Positions 33,556 to 39,749 of a DNA stretch of 39,749 nt are shown here, one piece after another. The stretch covers positions 1 through 39,749 of the forward strand of contig SUSW01000031.1 in assembly GCA_015063235.1 (NCBI GenBank), written 5' to 3'. Each line of letters opens with the position of its first letter. Position 1 is the first letter of the stretch. This DNA comes from Thermoplasmata archaeon. Its GTDB lineage: Archaea; Thermoplasmatota; Thermoplasmata; Methanomassiliicoccales; Methanomethylophilaceae. The notes under the pieces are model-generated. The model had not been told where the DNA came from. It was given only the letters and a program-made list of their open reading frames with translations, and made no database searches. The position numbers and the translations under genes are program-made.

Positions 33556-34443
33556 TCAGCCGACAATCCTGAAACCTGTCTCGTCACCCTCTTTTTGATA
33601 CTTTATATGTCTCGAATCGAGGACCTCAAATATCGTGGATACGTGGATGCCGACACCTACATTAATGAACTGATTCTCAATGTATTTCTGACCGTCCAGT
33701 TCAGTAGTCGGATGGAATCCGAGAGGTCTGTGATCGGTAAGTACCTGCATACCGTAGATGCGGCCTTCCTTGTCGAAAATGGGTCCTCCGGACTGTCCCT
33801 TGAGACCTATTGATGATGTCTCGATGTAGTTCTTGTTGCATGAACCGTCGATAGAACGGCCCTTCTCCTCATAATGGGAATAGATGCCCTCGATGGGATA
33901 GAAGAACTTCTGAGCCGGGATGCCAGGTATACGGAACGCTTTCTTGTCCTCCATGAACTCTGGCTTGATGTTGATGAAAGGATACCCTCCGCGACAAACA
34001 CTGGTGCCGATGCGCATATGGCCAGGATCGGCGAACACGGGATAGTCCTTGACCCATGTTGGGTTGAACTGCTCGAGCTTTCCAACTGCGATGTCGACCT
34101 CGCGGTTGACGAATACGTTGTTGATCCTGACGCCGTCCCAACCCCACCAGAACGAGTGGTTTGTGATCATCGACTTATCCATCTTGATCTCCGAAGAAGG
34201 TGCATTGGGATTCTGGACCCTGGAAGCATTGATCTCATTGATCTCCTCCATCTTCTTCATATCCTTCTGGAATTTGACAAATGAATCGAAAATGTGTCCG
34301 GCAGTTATGATCCATCCATCCTCATTGATGACTATCATAGAACCTATATCGGTGTTGAGAGTCCCATCATAGAGGCGCGTGGATACAGCTACAGGACGGG
34401 TGAAATTCATTGCCTTTTGACAGGCATCAGCGAACATAACCAT
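33556..34443 (-). CDS. Trypsin-like serine protease domain protein, cytoplasmic
   Basis: This 295-residue protein has the chymotrypsin-fold triad: histidine in WIITAGHIFDS (about H50), aspartate in NREVDIAVGKL (about D119), and serine in GLKGQSGGPIFDKEGRIYGMQ (about S219). There is no signal peptide and no PDZ domain, so it is not a standard DegP/HtrA. It probably acts inside the cell on specific protein substrates. Its stop directly abuts the stop of the convergent HAD gene. The hpt-like gene lies upstream on the same strand, about 50 bases away. Confidence 0.85.
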   Translation of the reverse strand: MVMFADACQKAMNFTRPVAVSTRLYDGTLNTDIGSMIVINEDGWIITAGHIFDSFVKFQKDMKKMEEINEINASRVQNPNAPSSEIKMDKSMITNHSFWWGWDGVRINNVFVNREVDIAVGKLEQFNPTWVKDYPVFADPGHMRIGTSVCRGGYPFINIKPEFMEDKKAFRIPGIPAQKFFYPIEGIYSHYEEKGRSIDGSCNKNYIETSSIGLKGQSGGPIFDKEGRIYGMQVLTDHRPLGFHPTTELDGQKYIENQFINVGVGIHVSTIFEVLDSRHIKYQKEGDETGFRIVG

Positions 34444-34491
34444 CTGAATCTTTTAAAGATACATAAGGAGTTGCCTGAAAAGTTCGGAGAA

Positions 34492-35052
34492 TCACTCAAT
34501 CAGAACGGGTTTACCGTTCTCAACAGCTACCCTCAGGATGTATCTGACAGGGAACGGAATCCTCTTTAAGAGAGATTCGAAATCCTTGGATTTGTTCAGG
34601 ACCATGGCAGCTTCAGTGACCTCGATTCCGTGCTCCTTCAAGGTTGCAGCCATGGCTACAAGAGTGCCTCCTGTGCTGATTATATCATCCACGATCATGA
34701 CTCTGGAACCTTCCGGTATGAAATTCAAGAACATATCGGACTTGCTGTATCCGGTACTGGATGTGAACACTATCTCTCCGGGCAGACCGGTAGCCCTTTT
34801 ACGGATTATCTGCATGGGGATTCCGGTCCTGAGGGTCAACGCCGTGCCATAAGGAAGAGCCATCGCCTCGGGCGCGAGGATGATGTCGCAATCTAGATCG
34901 CAAATCTCTATGAAACAGTCTGTTATCTGATCCAACAGCTCCTTGGACATGGCGGGATTGCCGTCGGACATACTGTTTATGACATAGTCGTAATCGCCCT
35001 TCTTTATGACCGCAGAGGAAAGATAGGTATCCCTGATCAGCGAAGTATCCAT
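34492..35052 (-). CDS. hpt: Archaeal purine (hypoxanthine/guanine or adenine) phosphoribosyltransferase
   Basis: This 186-residue enzyme transfers phosphoribose from PRPP to a purine base in salvage. The PRPP-binding loop is RVMIVDDIISTGGTLVAMAATL (about 124-145). The flanking features IIRKRATGLPGEIVF and STGYSKSDMFLN match the archaeal HGPRTase group, which has the same order as adenine phosphoribosyltransferases. The start at 35052 lies 4 nt after the stop of the upstream coiled-coil gene. Base specificity cannot be decided from the sequence. Confidence 0.85.
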   Translation of the reverse strand: MDTSLIRDTYLSSAVIKKGDYDYVINSMSDGNPAMSKELLDQITDCFIEICDLDCDIILAPEAMALPYGTALTLRTGIPMQIIRKRATGLPGEIVFTSSTGYSKSDMFLNFIPEGSRVMIVDDIISTGGTLVAMAATLKEHGIEVTEAAMVLNKSKDFESLLKRIPFPVRYILRVAVENGKPVLIE

Positions 35053-35056
35053 ATAA

Positions 35057-35527
35057 TCACCTTGTGAGAATCTGATAAAGAAGCGTTTTGATATCTGCGA
35101 CCTCCTTCTCAAGGGTTTCAACCCTTTTGACGAGATCCTCATCCTGTCTGGTAGAGGGTGAGGGATTCATTTCCCTGACCTCATCGATTAGCGTCTGACG
35201 TCTTGCCTTCAGAGCATTGGCTGACATCTGCAGTTTAATCTTCTCGGAATCGTCGTTAGCCATCTCCGCTTTGATCATCCTTACCTCGATATCCATGAGC
35301 TCATCCGTGATGGACCTTATCTGAGCAGTCAGCTCATCCTTGTCGGGAGCAGAGGTTTTCGGAGCTGTGCTCTGACCCTTCCTCTCATACAATTCTGCAA
35401 GCTCCTCCTCTATGAGCCCGATCTCCATCGCCTTACGCTCGGCATCCAGGGGGGTGACGGGCATCTGCTCGCGTAAGAAATCCAGCTTTTCCAACAGCTC
35501 AGCAATCTGCGAATCGATGCTATCCAT
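35057..35527 (-). CDS. Coiled-coil protein of unknown function
   Basis: This 156-residue protein is almost entirely charged helix. Two coiled-coil stretches are visible: SIDSQIAELLEKLDFLREQM near the start and LVKRVETLEKEVADIKTLLY at the end, separated by a Ser/Pro/Ala linker around residue 55. No catalytic motif is present. The start at 35527 lies 4 nt after the stop of the Sel1 gene upstream, and its stop lies 4 nt before hpt, so the three form one operon. Confidence 0.75.
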   Translation of the reverse strand: MDSIDSQIAELLEKLDFLREQMPVTPLDAERKAMEIGLIEEELAELYERKGQSTAPKTSAPDKDELTAQIRSITDELMDIEVRMIKAEMANDDSEKIKLQMSANALKARRQTLIDEVREMNPSPSTRQDEDLVKRVETLEKEVADIKTLLYQILTR

Positions 35528-35531
35528 GTTA

Positions 35532-36188
35532 TCAGAACTTGGTGTCGCGGGGAATGATCTGGATCTTCGCTCCGCAGAAAGGGCAGCAGTCCAATACGGC
35601 ATCCATCCCGTCCTTATCCTCGCCCAGAAGTGCTGGACCCTTGTATGAATCGATGAATACGATTTCCTCTTCCAGAAGCTTATCCAGCATTTGTTTGCAG
35701 CATGCAGCTTCTACATCCACATCTGATATCTGAAGATGCAGAAGCGGCCTTGCACGGAGTTTGGTCTTCCTCTCCTCGTAAAGGATCTTGTCCACCCTCT
35801 CTGCATCGGTATCGGCCCCGGGATATCCCATCTCAGCAGCGTATGCCAGCATGCGCACTGCCTTCTGAAGGTCCTTCGGGACACCTATGCCGTGCTCGTA
35901 CATTATTCCAAGGTGATACAGCGCACTGGGGTCGAGCTGATCCGCCGCATCGGAAAGATACTGGACAGCGGTCTCGAAATCCTGTTCTACGCCCTCACCG
36001 GAGGCCAGCAGTATTCCCAGTTCCCTGCGTGCGGGAAGGTATTCCTGCTCGTTCGAGAGCTTGAACCATTTGGCCGCCTCGGCAGGATCCTTAGGAACAT
36101 CGGTACCGTAAATGTAGTTCAATCCGAGCTTATACTGTGCTTCAGCATCCCCATTCTGGGCCAGCGCCACTAGGTTCTCAGACTCCAT
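35532..36188 (-). CDS. Sel1-repeat protein with C-terminal Cys pair
   Basis: This 218-residue protein has three Sel1-like repeats in its first half: NGDAEAQYKLGLNYIYGTDV, YLPARRELGILLASGEGV and DPSALYHLGIMYEHGIGV. The C-terminal part differs and ends with CCPFCGAKIQIIP, a CxxC knuckle that resembles half of a zinc ribbon. Sel1 repeats are protein-binding scaffolds. The ATG at 36188 has GAGGGA upstream. It follows a larger Sel1 protein in the same direction, probably a duplication. Confidence 0.85.
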   Translation of the reverse strand: MESENLVALAQNGDAEAQYKLGLNYIYGTDVPKDPAEAAKWFKLSNEQEYLPARRELGILLASGEGVEQDFETAVQYLSDAADQLDPSALYHLGIMYEHGIGVPKDLQKAVRMLAYAAEMGYPGADTDAERVDKILYEERKTKLRARPLLHLQISDVDVEAACCKQMLDKLLEEEIVFIDSYKGPALLGEDKDGMDAVLDCCPFCGAKIQIIPRDTKF

Positions 36189-36222
36189 GCTATCGTCCCT
36201 CAATAATATTCAAGACATAAAA

Positions 36223-37113
36223 TCATGACAGTTCGGCCAGAAGCTCCTTGGCATCCTCGACATCGCTGTCTGCGGCCATCTTGAGCCACTTCTTGGCTTC
36301 GTCCACGTCGGCCGTCACACCGTGACCGGTGACGTAGCAGTATCCAGTCATGAACATCGCTCCGGGGATGCCGGCATTGGCAGCCTTAAGGAACAGTTCG
36401 AAAGCATCGACCTCGTTGGGTGCATTGCCATCGTATCCTTCCGAGACTATGTATGCCATCCTCTCTGTTGCGAACGGATCGCCCTTTTCGTCGCCTTTAG
36501 AGTACCATTCCATTGCCTTCCCCAGATCTATCTGGGTGCCGACTCCGAACTCGTAGCATATCCCGAGATGGAACATTGCATTCATGTTACCGTTCTTTGC
36601 TGCGGTACGGTACATCTTGAAAGCCTTTGAGGCATCCTTCTCGACACCGAGGCCTTCCTGAAAGAGGTAAGCGAGATTCGTCCTGGCCTCGTCATTCCCC
36701 TGATTCGCTGCCAGACGGAAGTATCTCGCAGCCTCCTTGTAGTCCTGTTTGACCGATACGCCGTCCATATAGGCTAGACCGGCGAACATCTGAGCCTCCG
36801 AGATACCGTCCTTGGCTGCCGAAATTGAAAACTCTGCCGCCTTCTCGGCATCTATGCCGTCATAGGCGTTCTGCATGAACATGCGTACGAGAAGGGTCTT
36901 GGCCTCGGGCTGGCCTTTTTCAGCAGCCTGCTCCAGATAATTGTATCCTTGTTTCTCATCCATCTCGATGTCCCAACCGTAGAGATATGCCATCCCGAGC
37001 GCGTACAATCCATCCGGATCGTTCTGCTCTGCGAGCTGCTTTACCTCTTCGATCGAAAGCTCCGTCTCGCCCTGAGATGAGTGAAAAACGAAGCCTCTTT
37101 CCTCACCAGACAT
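36223..37113 (-). CDS. Sel1-repeat protein
   Basis: This 296-residue soluble protein consists of about seven Sel1-like repeats, each with the A-x-x-L-G/A-x-x-Y-x-x-G-x-G-V pattern: for example DPDGLYALGMAYLYGWDI, ISEAQMFAGLAYMDGVSV, NDEARTNLAYLFQEGLGV, NMNAMFHLGICYEFGVGT and GAMFMTGYCYVTGHGV. No signal peptide is seen. It probably serves as a scaffold or signalling adaptor. GGAGGGG upstream fixes the start at 37113. It heads the Sel1-Sel1-coiled-coil-hpt group. Confidence 0.9.
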   Translation of the reverse strand: MSGEERGFVFHSSQGETELSIEEVKQLAEQNDPDGLYALGMAYLYGWDIEMDEKQGYNYLEQAAEKGQPEAKTLLVRMFMQNAYDGIDAEKAAEFSISAAKDGISEAQMFAGLAYMDGVSVKQDYKEAARYFRLAANQGNDEARTNLAYLFQEGLGVEKDASKAFKMYRTAAKNGNMNAMFHLGICYEFGVGTQIDLGKAMEWYSKGDEKGDPFATERMAYIVSEGYDGNAPNEVDAFELFLKAANAGIPGAMFMTGYCYVTGHGVTADVDEAKKWLKMAADSDVEDAKELLAELS

Positions 37114-37288
37114 ATGGACCCCTCCAAGATACAACTGTTTGTTTCAGTTGTTGTGCTTAGTTCGGATAAAGAATCCTAGAAGGATGATAAAAATCTGCCT
37201 ACGATCGATTTGTGGGGAGTGCCGGTCAGAATCCATTGGCTCTTGCGTTAAATAGAATTATTGTCTCCGCCATTTGGGATCCGATAAC

Positions 37289-37816
37289 ATGTATTCCAAG
37301 GTCCTCGTTGTGATCGACATGCAGAACGATTTCATCACCGGCCCTCTCGGCAACGGGGAATGCGTGGAAGCTGTCAGCGAGGTCTGCAAGACGATCGAAC
37401 GCGGATCGTATGATTTCATCTATGTCACCATAGATACCCATGGGGAGGATTATCTCGGCACCCAGGAAGGTGTTAATCTCCCTGTAGAGCACTGCATACT
37501 CGGGACCGAAGGATGGCAACTGGTGCCCGAAGTCCAGAAAGCCTTAGGCACCAAGAGATTCAAAGCGTTCGTCAAAGGGACGTTCGGCAGCATCGATCTT
37601 GCGGAGGCCATCGCACAGGAATGCTCCCCTGACGCAGAGGTCGATTTCGTCGGTGTGTGCACCGATATCTGCGTGATAAGCAATGCCATGGTGGTCAAGG
37701 CAAGGAATCCGGAGATGAGGCTGTCCGTAATAGCAAAAGCGTGTGCCGGTACCTCCAAGGAGAACCACGTGGCCGCACTCACGGCCATGAGGAGCTGCCA
37801 GATCAGAGTTGTATGA
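37289..37816 (+). CDS. Isochorismatase-fold hydrolase (nicotinamidase-like)
   Basis: This 175-residue cysteine hydrolase shows the active-site set of the nicotinamidase family: aspartate in VVIDMQNDFITGPLG (D10), lysine in FKAFVKGTFGS (about K94), and the nucleophile in FVGVCTDICVISNAMVVKA (about C135). The zinc-binding segment DTHGEDY (about 48-54) supports nicotinamidase, which turns nicotinamide into nicotinate for NAD salvage. Close relatives also include other amidases. The ATG at 37289 was chosen because the core starts there. Confidence 0.85.
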   Translation: MYSKVLVVIDMQNDFITGPLGNGECVEAVSEVCKTIERGSYDFIYVTIDTHGEDYLGTQEGVNLPVEHCILGTEGWQLVPEVQKALGTKRFKAFVKGTFGSIDLAEAIAQECSPDAEVDFVGVCTDICVISNAMVVKARNPEMRLSVIAKACAGTSKENHVAALTAMRSCQIRVV

Positions 37817-37871
37817 GGGATTATCGATCTGGTCTGACCTTCTGAAATTCGATTCATTCAAGGGCTCATCC

Positions 37872-37879
37872 ATATATAC
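37872..37879 (+). promoter_or_regulatory. TATA box of the phosphoglycerate mutase gene
   Basis: ATATATAC lies about 26 bases before the ATG at 37902. This puts the transcript start at that ATG (leaderless) and supports the long form with the membrane helix. Confidence 0.5.
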
Positions 37880-37901
37880 GCTGTAACGGATTTTCATTAC
37901 G

Positions 37902-38729
37902 ATGAGCGGCATAAATCCCGGTTGGATCAAGGCCATAGTGCTGATTTGCATCGTCGCGGCAGGCGTAGCCATAGCTGCGGCCGTCATCTTACAGGATGAC
38001 GATGGCCCCGATGCACCGGAGAAGATGACGCTGGTGCTCCTCCGTCACGGCGAGAGCGAATGGAACAAGCTGAATCTCTTTACAGGATGGACGGATGTCG
38101 ATCTGTCCGAGGAAGGCAGGGACGAAGCGAAGCTGGCAGGGGAGATGCTGAAGGCGGAGGGACTCGGTTTCGATGTCTGTTACACATCGTATCTGAAGCG
38201 CGCCATACATACGCTCGACATAGTACTGGACGAGATGGATCTGACATGGCTTCCAGTGACCAAGGCTTGGGAGCTCAACGAGAGGCATTATGGAGCCTTG
38301 CAGGGACTGAACAAGAAGGAGACTGCCGAGAAATACGGCGAGGAACAGGTAAAGATCTGGCGCAGATCGTACGATGTTCCGCCGCCGGCGCTGGACCCCA
38401 GTGATGAGAGGAATCCTGCGAATCAGGAGATGTACAAGGATGTCCCTGCGGATAAACTGCCTCTGACCGAGTGTCTAAAGGATACTGTGGCAAGGGCCGC
38501 ACCTTATTTCGAAGAGGTGATCAAGCCACAGATGCTGGAGGGCAAGAATGTGTTGATCGTCGCCCACGGGAATTCGCTGCGCGGTCTGGTAAAGTATCTC
38601 GAGGGCATCTCGGACAAGGACATAGTCGAGGTGAACATCCCCAACGGAATACCTCTCGTGTATGAGTTCGATAAGGATTTCAACGTCATATCAAAGAGAT
38701 ATCTGGACGACAAGTCCGTTCTGGCTTGA
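37902..38729 (+). CDS. gpmA: 2,3-bisphosphoglycerate-dependent phosphoglycerate mutase with N-terminal membrane anchor
   Basis: The catalytic part (from about residue 42) is a GpmA-type mutase that interconverts 3- and 2-phosphoglycerate: [20 protein letters not shown] holds the phospho-accepting histidine, [15 protein letters not shown] the second active-site loop, and [18 protein letters not shown] the second histidine. It is unusual because a hydrophobic helix (about residues 9-31, [20 protein letters not shown]) and an acidic linker precede it. The TATA box position supports this longer start over an internal ATG at 38025. The enzyme may sit on the membrane, or face outside as a phosphatase. 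A hairpin follows. Confidence 0.88.
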   Translation: MSGINPGWIKAIVLICIVAAGVAIAAAVILQDDDGPDAPEKMTLVLLRHGESEWNKLNLFTGWTDVDLSEEGRDEAKLAGEMLKAEGLGFDVCYTSYLKRAIHTLDIVLDEMDLTWLPVTKAWELNERHYGALQGLNKKETAEKYGEEQVKIWRRSYDVPPPALDPSDERNPANQEMYKDVPADKLPLTECLKDTVARAAPYFEEVIKPQMLEGKNVLIVAHGNSLRGLVKYLEGISDKDIVEVNIPNGIPLVYEFDKDFNVISKRYLDDKSVLA

Positions 38730-38759
38730 AAATTTGGAGAGATAAGTAAAGGGGGTTGG

Positions 38760-38780
38760 AGGACAGTTTGCTGCTGTCCT
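38760..38780. terminator. Hairpin between convergent genes
   Basis: AGGACAG-TTTGCTG-CTGTCCT is a perfect 7-bp stem between the gpmA stop (38729) and the stop of the small gene on the other strand (38781). It can terminate both transcripts. Confidence 0.5.
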
Positions 38781-38927
38781 TCATTGCTTGTTGCGGTTCT
38801 TGAACATCTTGATGGCCTTGGCTGCAGCGTTGAGGTCTATGTTCAGTCCATCGCCATCTTGCTCTTCTTCCCATCTGGCCTCTTCATTGTCCGTCTCGTG
38901 CTTCTTAAGGAACTCTCTCAATCCCAT
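38781..38927 (-). CDS. 48-residue acidic-basic small protein
   Basis: This short gene encodes a soluble peptide that starts MGLREFLKKHETDNEEARWE, has an acidic middle and ends in a basic stretch (KAIKMFKNRNKQ). It has a TATA box (TATATAAA on the minus strand, 38961-38968) at a suitable distance and is followed by a terminator hairpin. The codon pattern looks coding. I recognise no family. Confidence 0.6.
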   Translation of the reverse strand: MGLREFLKKHETDNEEARWEEEQDGDGLNIDLNAAAKAIKMFKNRNKQ

Positions 38928-38990
38928 CTTGAGTCACCGAATATGAATCCGTTTAACTGATTTATATACCTTTGACCGGGAAGGTCGGAT

Positions 38991-39296
38991 CTAATAGAAG
39001 TTTCGGAACCTGAACCTCATATGCATGAGATCAGAACGCTGACAGCATGTGCAGGGCCCGCTGTCCTCGAATCCCATACGGTAGCACCTGTCGATATTGT
39101 CGCCTGTAGGATCGGGAGCATGTATGTCCATAACCTCTGAGCCGTTGTTCTGAGCGATCGCCATCAGAGCCCTCATCAATCCCTCGAAGGTGACCTCGGG
39201 AGCATCGTCGAGAGTGAATGCGTTGTCGACGAGGAAATTACCGATCGATCCTGACCTGCATCCCGCCAGACCAAAGGCTCTTCCAGCCTCAACCGC
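38991..39296 (-). pseudogene. C-terminal fragment of an unrecognised protein, truncated at a junction
   Basis: About 100 residues read as real protein (AFGLAGCRSGSIGNFLVDNA, later CYRMGFEDSGPCTCCQRSDL). The pattern recalls the end of a GNAT-like acetyltransferase but that is a weak guess. To the right the frame runs into the antisense strand of a radical SAM gene, so the N-terminus is missing. The gene ends in TAG (38991-38993); a TGA follows 18 codons later in the same frame. Confidence 0.5.
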
Positions 39297-39749
39297 GATA
39301 ACGCAGGAGAAGAAGTACATGAGGGCCAGGAGGCTGCTCGAGCAGCTGTCCGGGAGCAAGGCGGACATCAGTATATGCACCAGATCGGACCTGGTGCTGA
39401 GGGACATCGACCTGCTGAAGGGGTTCGACCGCATGACCGTGGCGTTCTCCGTCAACACCCTGGACGATTCCTTCAGATCGGAGATGGACAGGGCCATGAG
39501 TATAGAGAGGCGCCTGGATGCCATGAAGAAGCTCTACGACGAGGGGATACGCACGGTCACCTTCATCTCGCCTGTCTTTCCGGGGATAACCGATATAGAA
39601 GCAATCATTAGGAGGACAAAGGACCAATGCGACCTGGTTTGGCTGGAGAATCTCAATCTCAGGGGAGGATTCAAGTCAGATATACTGTCGTACATCGAGG
39701 AGAGATATCCTAACTTAGTTCCGCTGTACAAGGAGATCTATACGAAGAA
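39297..39749 (+). CDS. SPL-type radical SAM protein, partial at both ends
   Basis: From about 39300 the plus strand encodes 150 residues of a radical SAM protein similar to the spore-photoproduct-lyase-like group: EKKYMRARRLLEQL, SICTRSDLVLRDIDLLKGF, MTVAFSVNTLDDSFRSEM, GIRTVTFISPVFPGITDIEA and LVWLENLNLRGGF. The iron-sulfur CxxxCxxC part at the N-terminus is absent because the gene joins the fragment on the opposite strand at about 39300. The window ends before the stop codon. Confidence 0.75.

Noticed and set aside
1-39749. CRISPR array, tRNA or rRNA genes
   Set aside because: No direct-repeat/spacer periodicity, cloverleaf or rRNA signature was seen on either strand.

Overview
The window looks like one metagenome-type contig (about 39.7 kb, moderate GC) from an archaeon, most likely a Thermoplasmata methanogen of the Methanomassiliicoccales type. 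Supporting signs are a group II chaperonin (thermosome) gene, an archaeal Nre repair protein with a C-terminal PCNA-binding motif, archaeal TATA boxes about 20-30 nt before several start codons (often leaderless), and TAG codons lying inside otherwise intact reading frames, as expected in a lineage that decodes amber as pyrrolysine. No pyl gene, rRNA, tRNA or CRISPR array is in the window, so the taxonomic call is an inference.

Layout. 1-2850: 5'-truncated substrate-binding protein plus FecCD-type permease and ATPase of a metal/cobamide importer. 2.9-7.5 kb: DEDDh exonuclease, MATE exporter, cation P-type ATPase. 7.6-13.1 kb: an AddA-like helicase-nuclease and an AddB-like Fe-S nuclease; the AddB frame is interrupted only by one TAG, and the three C-terminal cluster cysteines lie beyond it. 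13.2-16.3 kb: a catalytically decayed DEDD exonuclease paralogue, a zinc-ribbon membrane protein, a hotdog thioesterase, and exonuclease VII (xseA-xseB). 16.3-18.2 kb: an ATPase/TOPRIM (DUF4435) pair resembling the PARIS anti-phage system. 18.2-26.6 kb: TPR protein, Trk potassium uptake (trkH, trkA), hisD, nre with a structured leader, thermosome.

26.7-33.6 kb is the accessory part: a MarR regulator, two overlapping serine recombinases without zinc-ribbon domains, a 31-residue membrane peptide with an SDR, a frameshifted EamA transporter, an AT-rich gene-free stretch holding a MITE-like element with terminal inverted repeats, a two-gene operon of unknown function whose second gene has two in-frame TAGs, and a HAD phosphatase with one in-frame TAG. 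33.6-39.7 kb: cytoplasmic trypsin-like protease, an operon of Sel1-repeat, coiled-coil and purine phosphoribosyltransferase genes, an isochorismatase-fold hydrolase, a membrane-anchored phosphoglycerate mutase, a small acidic protein, and at the right edge two gene fragments (unknown C-terminus; radical SAM) that meet abruptly near 39.30 kb.

The strongest observations are the four sense-looking TAG codons in three genes (all premature stops outside the frameshifted pseudogene are TAG, none TAA or TGA), above all the one in the AddB-like nuclease, where readthrough appears needed to complete the Fe-S site, and the archaeal PARIS-like pair.
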